From contig NC_092863.1 in NCBI RefSeq assembly GCF_032062135.1, positions 20,112,490 through 20,176,489 of the forward strand: a DNA stretch of 64,000 nt. Direction: 5' to 3'. This DNA is from Pyxicephalus adspersus (taxonomy: Eukaryota > Chordata > Amphibia > Anura > Pyxicephalidae). Below the pieces are notes generated by a model. That model was not told the DNA's origin. It did no database searches and worked only from the letters and a program-made list of their open reading frames with translations. This document shows, one piece after another, positions 1-12,671 of the stretch. Numbering within the stretch: position 1 is the stretch's first letter; each line of letters opens with the position of its first letter. Both the position numbers and the translations under genes were made by a program.

Positions 1-2960
1 TATGTTGGATGTCCCTAACCCGGGGACTACCTGTACGCATTCCTAAACCCTGCATTTAGCACTTCTAATCCATGAACTCAGTGTATCTCACACTTCCTAG
101 GCCTTCCTTGCATTCCTTGCATTATGCACGCCGAGCCTTGTATTTTCTGTATCTCACAGTTCTGAGTCCTGTTTTCTTTTCATTACATACTCCTGAGTCC
201 TGCTCTCTGTGCTTTATGGACTCCTAAGCCCAGCCTTATGTACACTATGATTGTGAAAGACTAGCTCCAGATATTTCAAATGGCGGGTCGGAGCCAGTGC
301 TGACTTCAGGAGGTTCAGCATCTAATCTATGTAATGTCTGGAAAGTCAGATATTGTCCTGCCTGAGTGCTTGTTTTCTCTTGGTAATGAGCCAACAATGG
401 AGCCAGCACCTTGAATACCCAAGGTGAAGAAGACAAGCTCCCTGGTGGGGAAAAGCTACTTTTTGTAGCCCTGCCAAGTTACTGCTTTTCCCTACTGTGA
501 CAAGCTGCCATTAATCTTCTGGTTATAGTTCTGCCAGCACTCTACCTTGCTGCAGCCTACATTGTTCTGCATTGGAAGATATAGGCATTGTGCAGCTTCA
601 CCTGCTGGTTGATATAGGCACCTACACAGCCAGTACCCACACCCTGTATTTTATTCAACTACACTATTTAGCTGAGCTCAGACCAAATAACTCTTTGCCT
701 GAAAAACAGGTTTGTTACTGTGGCAGGCCTGGCTGTACATTTCATATTTCCTGTAAGATTCCAGAGCTTCTGTGCAATTCATATATTCCTCATGAAGTTT
801 TTTTTTACTTTTTGGGACTTAGGTAGCCAGATTTCTGTGTTTGAAGAGGGAACTAAACTCGTTGGTAGGTGAAGAGCTTCTGCTATAATCGGCACATAAA
901 GTATGCACAGTCCGGGACCAGTCATGGGCACTGCCATCTTTACTGCCAGTGATCCCTTGTTGAATGGATGATGGAACTCCTGTGTTCTAACCTACCAGGA
1001 GCTAGGGAGATAGTTATCTGGCAAACAAATAATACGTCCTGGTGGTTTTTTGTTTGGGCAGTTTCAGTCTGCTTTAAAGTTGTTCACCCACTGCTATGGG
1101 GAGCTTGTTATGCATGTATGGAGAAAAGTATAAGGACCCCTAAAATAAAACAGAAAGGTAATATGGAATATTTTTATTATGCAAAATAACAGTTTGGAAG
1201 TTTTACTAGTTCTGTCATACTGGTTCTAGAAAGGTATTAACCTCATCTACCAGAAAACATATGTTGTCCACTACGTACTGGTTACAGTATGTAACAGCTG
1301 TAATTTAAATGGCTGGTCTACAAACATTCATCATGTTTCCTTCTCTCCCCATGTGTGTAGTTTACTATACAGTAACCTGGCAGTTAGAGGACAGAGGTCA
1401 AGTCGTAGACTTTAAAGTAAATTATCAGTGACATGGGTAATAATTAGAACTGCCACAGTGCACTTTCTACCCTGCTGTTCATGCAAGTTTTGATATAATT
1501 GTGATGAAATTGATTTATTAGGTTATTGTTTTTTTGTTTTTTTTGCTCATGACTTTGTGTATGTGTACTGTATCTTTGCTTTGAACACATCTCCCCATTA
1601 TTATCTAGTAGAATTAGACAGTAGAATTTATTGTTTTCTGGTATAATTTGCATAGAATCAAAACAGCAATTCCCATCTGTATTTAATAAACACAATTTTA
1701 TGGTTTTCTTTTTTTACAGGAATGCAGATTGCAGAAAGGGATACCTCCATTCAATACAACATTTAAGCAATGAAAAAAGAGATTTCTTTTTCATTGTAGG
1801 ATTATTTTGGAAAGATTTGTTTTCGAAGACCTGTGGGGGCCCAAGGTTCAATATAATTAACAAATAATTATAGCCAATTTATTTTATTTTGAGAAATGTG
1901 TCTATTAAGAGTTGACAGGGACTTCTTTTGTATTTTGAGCAAGGCCCCATCCCGAGAATGATGCAGTCTAAATTTTTATTTAAAAAAATGCCCAGTAAAA
2001 AAAAAAATCCCACATCATCCAGTGGAGGGATTAGTTAGGAAAGAAAGTGTGTTAGCTGGACCCCATATTTAAAAGACACACTGCATTATTCAGTGGAAGA
2101 ACATAGTAATAGTAGTATTCTTTTTTTATGGAGAGTTTAGGAAAACCTATTATTTCACTTTATTGCAGAATATGTGGGAACCATGTCCTACATTTTTTAA
2201 CAAAAAAAATTCTAACATTTTTACTTGGCAGTAGATATTTCTAGTGCAAGCATTGGCAGAATGTCATATCAAGGCCATCAGTATTCAGTGCAAAAAAACA
2301 GTTGTAGCAGGATAGTTGTGGGACATTTTGAAAAAAAAGCAGGGTCACATTATATTAATTTTTAATAACAGCATTTGCAGACAGACAATCTGCTGTTCTA
2401 GCTCGCATCTCCTTTCTCTTTCAAAATAATGGCAGAGCCTCATCAGTATTTTCTTCGACTCAATGTCAGGTGAGAGTGGCTGCAGCTAGAAATATAGCTG
2501 GCATTCATGAAATGATGGCGTTCACCTGAAAAATTATCTGGCAAAGGAATTTTGCATTGCACAGACGGGGGCCACAGAAGGAACAGGATCTGTCTTTACA
2601 TTTCCTGAACAGCTACAAGCTGTGTCAGTTGATTTACAGCATCCATCAGGAGCCAAACTTGTTCACAGAAATCCTCCAGTGGGTAGTTTGTTGGCCTGTC
2701 ATAATGTAAGACCCTGGTTCAGCACCAGTTCACCAATCTAACTCCACACTCTTCACTTTAGTAAGCCCCAGCACATAATTTCTCCACTAGATCTTCCTTC
2801 CTTCCTGTTTGCTCCATTCTGGTTTTGGAAAAATTGTCATCTTCAACTTCTTGTCTCTCTCCCAAACCTGGAATTTTTACCAGGTCACTTACAATGTTTA
2901 AAAAATGATGTGCACTCGGAGACTGGCAAAACATTTCACAAATATACATGGAGTCACATT
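1..2960. other. Intergenic, no gene recognised
   Basis: AT-rich non-coding sequence. Only short unrelated open frames occur, with no recognisable domain, and A/T homopolymer runs are scattered through it. I see no RNA gene, and repeat content here could not be assigned to a family. Confidence 0.5.
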
Positions 2961-3099
2961 ACCCAAGTAATGACTTGAATGAATTCCGGTCATATCAGGA
3001 AGTGGAACAGGAACTTGGGAATTACTTTTTCGCCAACCCAGGTCACTAATATTTTGTTTTCCAATGGATACCCTGTGGGTACAGCTTTCCAAGAAACCA

Positions 3100-3285
3100 G
3101 ATACAAAACTTACCCAGTGCTCCCTTCAGTCTTTATTCTTTTTACCCTGAGGTTTTGGATCCCAGCTGGCACTGTTGCTCAGATTGTGGCACATTTCTTT
3201 GTGCCTTTTGGGAGTGTCTGCAAGTCCAACCTTTTGGAGGAAGGTTCCCAGTATTTCTCAACTTTATACTGACCTGTAAGGTAGT
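3100..3285 (+). mobile_element. L1/Tx1-like LINE ORF2 C-terminal fragment
   Basis: On the plus strand one frame reads SWHCCSDCGTFLCAFWEC followed by a QPF-type segment. This matches the cysteine/histidine-rich tail of L1/Tx1-type ORF2 proteins, which typically has C-x-x-C, GT, H, W-x-C-P and FW elements. It is short, degenerate and in the opposite orientation to the larger LINE fragment beginning at about 3.6 kb, so it is probably a separate insertion. Confidence 0.4.
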
Positions 3286-3514
3286 CTGATTTATCGTAAG
3301 TCCCTTATAATCCACTTGGTTGGTTGGTCAGACAGAGCATGTATCCCTACGCTCTGGCATCAGTTGGGGACTCTCTGTGACAAAGTGGTTACACATGGGA
3401 GTAGGTTCTGAATGCCCTCAACTTTCAGTATTAGGACAGCATCACCTGCTTTTATTATCTCCTTTTGTTTTCCACTTTTCCTCTTTTCTATACGCTTTTT
3501 GCAATATAAATCTT

Positions 3515-3632
3515 TAATATTAATTAATATTATTATACAGGATTGATATAGCGCCAACATATTACAGCCATTGTACAATAAATAGGGGTTGCAAATGACA
3601 GATCCAGACAGTGACACAGGAGCAAGTCATGA
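3515..3632 (-). repeat. L2/CR1-like LINE 3' tail fragment
   Basis: AT-rich microsatellite-like DNA is followed by a block containing 'gatatagcgccaacatatta' and 'ggggttgcaaatgacagat'. The same block recurs near 6.0 kb (opposite strand) and 38.65 kb. The copy at 38.65 kb adjoins a LINE-like coding tail on the minus strand, which gives the family assignment and the orientation. Confidence 0.5.
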
Positions 3633-3639
3633 GCAGTCT

Positions 3640-5035
3640 TACATCTGTGTCTACATGAGGATATATTTTTGCCAGCTTAACGGGCGTTCTGTACCATCTA
3701 GTGCAACGGTCGCCAATCTTTTTGGTCCCACGGACCACTAAAATTACCGGCTCCTGACCGTGCATGCGTGGGGAGCCAGTTGTCAATCAAAGGGAAGGAA
3801 CCTACCCATAGTGACATAACGCCATAACCCCGCCCAGATCTGAGCCTGCGATGGGAGAGTGGACGAGTTGTGTCGTGAAACACAGGCCGCCGACTTCCCT
3901 GAGCAAGGAATTTGCACGGGTGATGTGGTCCGTGGCTTTGGCCGGTGCGGCCCCCTGGCGGATTCCTTCTTCTGACCACACTTGGGGGGGCACCGGCCAG
4001 AGCAGGGAACCACCAAAATCTTCTCGGTTGGCGACCCCTAATCTAGTGAGTAGTTTGTAATTGATTTCTTGATACTTGTTGCTTACCAAAGCTTTATGGA
4101 CAAAGCGTAACATCATCTCCCGTTGCTTGTCTGTGAATTTGAAATCCATGTCCTCCTTCTATCTAGTCACAAATGTTGAGATATCTCCATCCGTTGGCGT
4201 GATGAGCTATATGCACATGACAAAGAACCTCTAACTCCTGTTTGAGAGCTACACAGCAATTCTAAAGGCAAAACTGGCGGATAATCTAAAATGAAGAAGG
4301 GAGAGATCTGAGAAAGTATGTCAGTTGAATGCTGCACCACACATTCAAAGCTGGCAGATCATGATCAGCTTGCAGATCTATGAATGAATCCCATGCATCT
4401 CCCCTCAAAAAGTGTCTGGCTCTAAAGAAACCTTTGGCCCGCCACATTCCAAAAATCAGATCTGAGTGGCCAGTAGGGAAATCATCATGACCCAACACCG
4501 GTGACAATGGAGATGGAAAAGAAGGGACCCCTTGTGTCTGAAAGTATTTTGCGACTACCTTAAGGTAGGACCTATCAACGGGTGCTTGGTCATTATATTT
4601 CGAACTGCCATGGAAGCCCAGGCTATTGGGACCAATAAAGCTTCAGTTTCTAAATGCACCCAAATCTTGGAATGTTTGTTAGTGCACCGATCTATTAATC
4701 CCGCTAGGTATGTTGCTTTATGGTATAAAACAGGGAAAGCCATTCCACCATACATTTTAAGTAAACATAGAATCTTCGTGCTCATTCTCAGTGTCTCTGG
4801 AAACCAGATAAATTTGGTGAATTCTGATTTGAAAGCTTTAAGTGTCTGTACAGGGATCTGAACAGGTAGGGCTTCTGGGACGTATAATAGCCGAGGCATC
4901 AAATTCATTTTAAGTATTTTACACATTCCAAACCATGTGAACGTATGTTGTCTCCATCTATGGAGATCTTTGCGAATTTCATTACATTGTGGAATAGGAT
5001 TTGTGACATGTACAATAAGGCTTAGCAGCATAAGG
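3640..5035 (-). mobile_element. L1/Tx1-like LINE ORF2 C-terminal remnant, interrupted by a hAT element
   Basis: Minus-strand reading from 5031 downward gives a 158-aa open stretch with typical L1/Tx1 ORF2 post-RT features: FTWFGMCKILKMNLMPRLLY, then a FIW segment, then GGMAFPVLYHKATYLAGLID. Next come FGMWRAKGFFRARHFL (about 4.4 kb) and NKYQEINYKLLTR (about 4.1 kb). The following WYRTPVKLAKIYPHV lies at about 3.66-3.72 kb, beyond an insertion at 3704-4040. Several stops and frameshifts are present. The reverse-transcriptase core and 5' half are absent. It is a dead retroelement, not a host gene. Confidence 0.75.
3704..4040. mobile_element. Non-autonomous hAT-like element inserted in the LINE
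   Basis: The ends are near-inverted (CAACGGTCGCCAA at left, TTGGCGACCCCTA at right). They are flanked by a perfect 8-bp duplication ATCTAGTG at 3696-3703 and 4041-4048. An 8-bp target duplication and YAGGG-GTCGCCAA-type termini are hAT hallmarks. It is 337 bp long, GC-richer than its surroundings and has no transposase. It splits the LINE coding frame between NYKLLTR and WYRTP, so it is younger than the LINE. A diverged relative sits at 12672-13258. Confidence 0.8.
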
Positions 5036-5390
5036 AATAGTCAGCAAGTCAGCATAGCATAAATAATAGGGTATGCAGAATAGGGAACATATGGCATGGT
5101 ATATGGAATAAAGCATGGCATATAGAATAAAGCACTGTGGAATAAAGAATTTACAATACATGATACAAGATGATGCATTGTGCACCATAGGAAATACAAG
5201 ATTGAGAAATGTACATTATGTCATACAGATTAAAGTTAGGTGCCACATAGGGAAAGATTATCATAAGTAATGAGAATAGATAATGTACAGCATGGCACAC
5301 AAAATTAGGTGTTATGGAAAAGGGAAGTTATGGCAGGTTGAGGAGGTGCAAAGTAGTTATAATGTACCTTAAATGGCTCTCTTCAGCTGC
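5036..5390. repeat. Degenerate short-period repeat
   Basis: A purine/AT-rich stretch in which motifs such as 'gcatggcatat', 'ggaataaagca' and 'atagggaa' recur at irregular spacing. It resembles a decayed minisatellite. No coding potential was recognised. Confidence 0.35.
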
Positions 5391-5850
5391 TGTTCAGGCT
5401 GATTCCATTCAATTGTTCATTCTAAAATAACTGTGAATTACATAGGGACCTAAGTGTATTACTTCTAAAGCATTTTGAGTCTGTCTTATTTTTTCCCCAT
5501 ATTTCTTTTAGGTGCTGGTACCTGCTTTGAGAAGAAACCTGTCAGTCCACAAATATGAAATCTGCTATTTCTGTGCAGGTGCAAACTTCAACATCTAATA
5601 TGCACGTGCCAGGTTTTTTTTTGTCAGATTACCATTTATTAGGTAAAGGGTAATGATGTAAACTCCCATACTTACAGCTTTATATAATCCTTGCAGCTCA
5701 AGCTAAATTCCCTGTGTCAAAAGTTGCCATTCTTGTACTTCTCCAGAAAATGCAATAACCAAAAACAACTGTCAGTCTTTTCTACTGATATGACACAGCA
5801 GATAGAAAACTAGATACAATTGTATATATTGCAATTAAAAGCATGTCTAT
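5391..5850. other. Intergenic, nothing recognised
   Basis: Unique-looking AT-rich DNA between the degenerate repeat and a LINE tail. No gene or RNA feature was seen. Confidence 0.4.
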
Positions 5851-6090
5851 TTGGCTTGCTCCTACTTTCTGCTCAGTTAAAAGAGCTTTTTCAAATTTGC
5901 TTACCCATCTTCTTCTGTCTTTTAAAACCGTCACTACTTGTGTGTTACTTCCCCCACCTCCTGAATTGTAAGCTCTTCTGGACAGGGTCCTCTCCTCCTG
6001 TGTCACTGTCTGTCATTTGCAACCCCTATTTAATGCACAGCGCTGCGTAATATGTTGGCGCTATATACTGTAAATCCTGTTTATTAATAA
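5851..6090 (+). repeat. L2/CR1-like LINE 3' end copy
   Basis: Plus-orientation copy of the family seen at 3515-3632 and 38625-39240. It contains 'attgtaagctcttctggaca', 'tgtcatttgcaacccctatt' and 'cagcgctgcgtaatatgttg', and ends in an AT-rich (ATTA) tail. It has lost coding capacity. Confidence 0.55.
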
Positions 6091-9000
6091 CAATAATGTC
6101 CAAATGTACATACTATGATAAACAGAACATGGTTATCAATGAAGGTAGCCTGTCTCCATTGTGCATATATACAGATTTTTTTTCAGTCATTTGGTTTCCT
6201 TACTTGCAGATAATCTGGAAAGCCTTTGCATATATTGCATTTGATTTATCTTAGCTTTCTCCCCAGGGTGTGCGTATTTTAGTCACTGCTAATATCACAC
6301 TGCGTATATTACATATTATTCTGGGAGTAAGTGAGAAGTTGCAAACAGCACTGTGAACTAATTAACTACAATATCTTTGAGGGCTGGTAAACGTAATGCT
6401 CCATATATGTACCACTGGTTACATGAGAGAGTGTCCTGGTGAAAGCCTTGTTATAACCATAAAGGTAAAAATCATTCATGGTTACAGTTTTCCCTCCGCA
6501 CTATATAGAAAGATGCAGACAGAGGGCAGATACGCAATGATGGACATGCTATTTATACAAATGGATGTACAGCTTTTTCTATGAAGAAGCCTTTAATGAG
6601 AATTATAGGTTTTGTAGAAACAACATCACACAGCATTTGAGCCCCCCTGTTCTTTGTTGAATATTGGTAATAGAGATTTACTTTCTTGGCTCCCCCCATA
6701 TGGCGGTGACATGTTCTCCTTATTAGTTAGGCTGTGATTTAAACACTGGAATCATTATTTATGTAAGTGGAAAGTTTTATATGTTACATTGCTACAGTCT
6801 GTATAATAAAGCCATATAATAAATATTATGTTTATGTTTTAGACTTTACAAAATTATATGTTTCTCCTAAGGAAGCCTATTGGATATGCATCAACTTTAC
6901 TGCAAAGAAAAGTATATGTAAGGTACTGAGCTCTAAAATGGAGTTTGTTGCCAGATTTTATTGTATTTTATTTGAATAAAAAGTAACTTTTAAAAGTACC
7001 ATGTACCTCAAATGTCCCATTTAACTTAATCTACAGTTTTTTAGAAGACTGATGTAAATCGAACATGTAGGTACAACCAGTATGATCATAATATAGATTT
7101 TATAGGAGCCCTGTATAAATCAACAGTTTGGTCCCTCTGCCATAGACAGGGTGAGTTATTAGAGGAATCACATATGTTGAAAAGTAGTGTTTCTTGGACT
7201 TTTTTAATTACAATTATTAGTTTGTTAAACCAGTTACTTCCACCAACAGAACTAGTGCAGATACACAGGCACATGCAACATCAAGCTTTTTCTGACTCCC
7301 CAGATTTGCCATATTTTAGAGCAATCAATTTTATATTCAATATTCTAAATTGGACAATACATATATACAAACTTTAGAAGGTTACAAGAGACAAAATACA
7401 AACAAAGCAGTTGTTTAAAATTGTATAACACAGTGGATATTTTTCCCAGTGTAATTTCAAAATGGTACCAGGAATATGCATTTCTTTTCCAGTCAGGTTC
7501 CAGCCAGTATGTGGATGGAAACTTCCAGTTGTTAGTGACATCTGTTTTTTTTTCTAAGACAAAGAACAGAAATAATTAACTACTGAGATTATGATCATGC
7601 TACACAGTAATCCAGGTATAGCTAAATAAAAATTGTTTAAGCAGACACTATATAAAGGATAGGTGTCCAGACCATCTAGCATGGGTCTGTATATACATGA
7701 ATAGGTGTGGGGGGGGGGATAATGAGAAATGTATATGGTCTACCATGGGCCAGTGTATTTGGGAAAGAGTTTAAAAGATCTGACATGGGGCCAGTATATA
7801 TGTTAGAATAGATTGGATGACATGGAGACAGTATATAGGTTAGAATAGATTGCATGAACAGTATATACAGGTGAGGAGTGCAGAGGATAATATATTAGGC
7901 AAGATGTACAGGAGAGGAGAGCAGATGGTAAGATATATGGCAGAAGTAGATAAGAGGTATGTGGAGGGTCTTACTGCAGAAAGTATATACAGAAGGTTTG
8001 GGAAGAAGTTTGCAAAGATATTGGCATGAGTACTGCAGCTGGTTGTAGGTAAAGAAAAGTAAAGTAGTGTGGAGGGTATGTATATCTTATATGGGGAAAT
8101 GTAGAAGGATGTAGAAGACAGCCAACTTGCAGCAGTAGAAGCAATTGTCCAAGTGGGTAATGAAGTGGGTAGACCCGTGATGTGCAGAGCTCAAGTTTCT
8201 GTTAGGTTAGGCAGTTATCTAGAGGAATGTTGTTAATTTTTGGATTGGATAGTTTCTGCTTAAAGTTATGCACCATGAAGGGTGAACAAGTCATCAAGGA
8301 ACACTCCACAAACACCTCCATGGTTGTGAGGCAAAAGATGAGACTTCCATCTCTTCCCTATTCTGCATTAAATTCAGCATTGTTTCTAACATGATAAAAG
8401 GCACCCCCTATAAGGTACCACTGTCCTGGGTCTCCCTGTCTGTCTCCCGTTCCAATCTCCCTGTCTTTGCGCTGTGGTGCATTAATTGAGTGGTCAGTTA
8501 CCACTTTCCTTTGCTCCTATAGGTGGTCCAGAAGATGTAATGTTTGACTTCTACCACATGGGAAGGTCACTGATCATTTTATGGAATGGGTGTCACAGGA
8601 ACTTCATTTTTTGCACTTCTAGATCTGCTAAAATGGGAGCAGACCTTTCTGAACTGGACATTCTGCAAGCTAGGGTAGTGCCTGAGAGAACCAAACTGAG
8701 CACATGTGCAAAGCATGGGATAAGAAGAAATTTGCCCATGTGCAGCACAGCCACAATCTGATTTCTGTTTTTCAGTGATCTCATTGCCAATTTAGAGTCA
8801 GCAGAGGTAGAACTTGTGTTTTTGCATATTAGCAAGCAAATTATTAGTGATGTCAATCCCCTTACCCAGACTAAATACATGAACGATTGCATGACAGTGC
8901 CTGAGGATACACTTACCATAATAATCCAGTGCCATGCAAGACATTCACCTAATGGGCTGTGAAGTACATGTATTGTCCCTGCCTGCAGCCGCTGCTCCAT

Positions 9001-10779
9001 GTATCTGCCATCATATTAACCTGGATACGCACTGAAAAATGGGGCTTCCAAAGGGGCTGAGCATACGCCATAATACTTAAAAGTTGCTGGCTTCTACAAA
9101 CTTGTACAGGAGAGAATGTACCATCAGCAGCTTGGTCTGGAGAGTGTTAAATTAGCATAAAAGATGGCTGGGAACATACTTCAGTGTTCTTCCCAAACAT
9201 TTACCAATAGTGGGCTGATGGGTTCAGGATAAAGAATTCTTGTCCTGTCCTATAGGATGAAAAATTCCTCTTGTCCTCCTTTCCACAAGATGAAAGACCC
9301 CCATGGGCAACAGAATTTAACAGTATTAGCATCCATATTTGATTTTTTAACCTTTTGGGAATTGGATAGAGGACAAGAAAGACACAGTAGGATATGATGG
9401 GCAAAGTGTTTCCACCCTGATCAGCAGATAATGTTTCTTATTTGCTCAATGAGAGGAGATGTTTTATAATGTGCCTCTGATCCCCAAGGCTTACCCTGGG
9501 TTTACATATGTTGCACATGGCAAACACCTAATGAACCAAGGCCCCAAGACATGAAGCTCTGAAGGCCGTGTCAGAATCTGAGGTATCTGCTGATTCTATC
9601 ATCAGAGACCTGCAAATTTTATGCAAAGCTCTGCCTTCGAAAACCCTTTTTTTTTTTGCTGCACAGTACCTACTTCCCGACTACGGTCCTATTCATCATT
9701 CCCATCCAGTTCGTTGCCATATCCTGTCTAAAACATTATCATTTTTCTCTGACCCTGACACAGAATATGGCCAAATTAGCTGCTTTTCTATCTAAGTGTT
9801 CTTCTATGTCTGCATTCCAGTAATACCAGCATTACCGTGAACGGCACTACAATTAACATAAAGCTAGCAATATCGTTTTCTTTACTTTTCTTAACCCATC
9901 TTATCCTATAAACTAATGCAATGTGACACCATCTCTCCTAAAAAAAAATAAAAATCAGTAGTTATGAAGAAATGTCAGTTTTCCAAATCTTTTTAAATAT
10001 TTTGTAGCCATCTTTCCCTATCAGCTGCTTTAAACTGTCCTTCCCTAACCTTCCCAGCACCACAATATGACTCCCTGTCAATATTTAGTCATTGAAGACT
10101 GCCATGGCATCAGCCATGAAGGAGAAAGGTGTGTCAATGCAGTCATCTGTGATTGGCAGTTCTGATCTGTGCACGGAATACAAGAAATTGGAATCCACCT
10201 AATAGTTGCCTGTTTATTGTCATTATATGGTAACAATGGCCACTTATTGTTTGCGTATGTTCAAACCTGTGTGTTTATTATCTGCATATTGTCAAAATTA
10301 CCAGTTTGTTGCCTTGATATTGCCACTATAATAGGTTTCTTGCCAATGCTTTACAATAACCACGTTTGTACTGTTATCTAAATATTGTCAGAAATATCAG
10401 ATTTTCAACATGGTTTGTTAAGGAATGCCTAATACTTTAAAAATAATCCCTTGAGGCGGATAATTAAACCATGGCACAGGTAGCCCCAAAGCTGGTTATG
10501 GCATGCCATGTGTGCCACTAATAACAATTGCTTCTATTTAGGCATTATGCCTCCCCCATTGCCTTAGATCTCCCAGTGGTCCTGATTTATAAAACTCTTC
10601 ATTACTATTTGCCCTATCCTTGTTCCACCTGTAAGTCAGCAGGATAATATTTGCGCCATTAGTATCATGGTGTTTCAATTTGACAGCAACTAGACATACT
10701 CAGACCTTTACCATGCAATGATTCCTGGACATCACCATTAGCTTATTGATTTATATTCACATATATTAGAAAAGTAAAA
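6091..10779. other. Long gene-free stretch
   Basis: No recognisable exon, RNA gene or classified transposon. From about 7.67 to 8.13 kb a degenerate purine-rich repeat recurs ('gtatatatgttagaatagat', 'gcagatggtaagatatatgg'). A 135-aa open frame at 8593-9000 on the minus strand matches no family I know and is not called. The remainder is AT-rich with homopolymer runs. Confidence 0.4.
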
Positions 10780-11380
10780 TGTCACGGTCCCAACCGTGAC
10801 TGAGGTTAGAAGATCTGGGTGACTGGCTGCATGTGAGGTTATATGACAGTCTCTTTGCTTTCACTTGTTTCAGTGTTGTTGTTGGTAATGACCACACCTC
10901 TGGTCTCAGCTGCAGCTTGTTATCATTACTATTCCTCTATTTAGCCTGGCCTTACACTTCATGCTATGTGGTTGATATTCTCTGCTTGGAGGTGGAAGAG
11001 CTGGTGTCTGGGTTTCTCCTGAGTTCCTGCTCTTCCATTTTCTATTGAAGATAAGTGTACTTCTCTTTGTATCTTGCTGTTATCCTTTGCTCGTTGTTAC
11101 TAGGCCTCAGGGAGATGCTGGTTCGTTCATCTGGGAAGGAACCAGTAGTCTCATAGCCTGTCACTACTCCTAGGGCATTTCAGGGCTCCTAGGGTCTAGG
11201 TTCCGGCGTATGAATCCACCCACCTTCAGGGTCTATTTATACTGACAGGAGTCGGGGCTAGATTTGGGGTTTCTGTAGGTGGTGACCATTTCCCTCTCCC
11301 TAGCTTGGAGGTCTAGTTCCTTGTCATTATCTTCCTGTTTTCATTTTGGTGTTCCTCTCCTCCCCCCTTACCTCGTGACA
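10780..11380. mobile_element. Putative non-autonomous DNA element (TGTCACG ends)
   Basis: The ends are TGTCACG at 10780 and CGTGACA at 11374-11380, each bordered outside by TAAAA (10775-10779 and 11381-11385), consistent with a 5-bp target duplication. The left end is itself a small hairpin (GTCACGGT/ACCGTGAC). The interior has more GC than its flanks and no transposase. The superfamily is not assigned; the terminal match is short, so confidence is moderate. Confidence 0.45.
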
Positions 11381-11776
11381 TAAAATCAAGGTATCAGTTT
11401 TGTGAAAAAAAGGCTTGTCAGTTTGAGTAATAATATTGGATTTTTATTTCTATTATTGCCCACAAAAAGGGCACGGCAAGAGTATGTCATTTGCCTATAT
11501 ACTTACCTAAGTTAAAGATGTCCCTCTTATCCCCAAAAGTTTGGAAGTACGCACAATCATTAGCCATTTCCCAGATTTTCAGTGTGATAGTGGTTATTTA
11601 TGGTTTACATGGACCTGAATGAAAAGTTTAGGATTTTTTAATGTTATAGGGCAACACAGATAAATAGGTTTAAAAAATACCTCTAGGTTCAACTATAAAG
11701 AAAAATAAACATTTGAAAACCTGCATACTGTACACAGAAACTGATCTGAAAATTTCTTCCTGAAGCAATATTTCCT

Positions 11777-12612
11777 GATTCAGCTGGCTGTGGTGTCAAA
11801 AACATCCAACCTGCTTCCCAATTTCTATTTTACAGTGCTTATTGTGAACTATCCCTTCTGTATGTGGAGAATAACTTTTCCTACAGACACAAAGATTGCC
11901 CCCTTTCCATTTGCAGTAACCTTAAATGAGAACTATAGTTCTGCTTACAAAAGCTGGGTCATCACAGCCTAGACAATCAACATAGCCAAATATTAAGTAT
12001 CCCAGCAGAGATGAGAAAGAAATTGTTGGTACCCAAAATGGAACAGGGACAGGTATTTAAAAAAAAATTGCAATTAGGCAGTTATTTTTACTTTTACTTT
12101 TATTGATAGTTACTTTTATTGCACATCGAACACCGTCTGTTCCTTCTACAATAAAGTACCGTATTTTTCGGACCATAAGACGCACTTTTTTCCCCCCAGA
12201 AGTGGGGGGAAAAAGTCCCTGCGTCTTATGGTCCAAATGTAGCCTCTGTGCGATTCAGCTGGCTGTGGTGTCAAAAACATCCAACCTGCTTCCCAATTTC
12301 TATTTTACAGTGCTTATTGTGAACTATCCCTTCTGTATGTGGAGAAAAACTTTTCCTACAGACACAAAGATTGCCCCCTTTCCATTTGCAGTAACCTTAA
12401 ATGAGAACTATAGTTCTGCTTACAAAAGCTGGGTCATCCCAGCCTAGACAATCAAGATAGCCAAATATTAAGTATCCCAGCAGAGATGAGAGAGAAATTG
12501 TTGGTACCCAAAATGGAACAGGGACAGGTATTTAAAAAAAAATTGCAATTAGGCAGTTATGTTACTTTTATTGCACATCGAACACCGTCTGTTCCTTCTA
12601 CAATAAAGTACC
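11777..12612 (+). repeat. Local tandem duplication with an inserted fold-back fragment
   Basis: Two nearly identical copies lie in direct orientation: 11777-12160 and 12252-12612, each running from 'gattcagctggctgtggtgt' to 'acaataaagtacc'. The longest shared open frame encodes a hydrophobic peptide in both copies with few changes. I read it as chance coding in non-coding DNA. Between them lie 91 bp (12161-12251) that begin 'gtatttttcggaccataaga' and fold back on 'gcgtcttatggtcc'. In copy 2 the same site continues directly into 'tgctttttttgc'. Confidence 0.8.
12161..12251. mobile_element. Fold-back DNA-element fragment
   Basis: The 91-bp insert contains an inverted repeat: GGACCATAAGACGCA at 12169-12183 pairs with a complementary TGCGTCTTATGGTCC, and a C-run faces a G-run across a short loop. 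This 'CGTATTTTTCGGACCATAAG' type of terminus is, to my knowledge, a common MITE-like repeat in non-mammalian tetrapods. The element at 55858-56336 has analogous GTATAAGACGAC ends. Confidence 0.55.
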
Positions 12613-12671
12613 TGCTTTTTTTGCATTTTGTTTTGCTTTAAAGGGAATGGGGGTGAAAAGGTGTTCTATAC

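Noticed and set aside
8593..9000. 135-codon minus-strand open frame
   Set aside because: No recognisable domain, no splice context, and biased hydrophobic/serine composition. Most likely chance.
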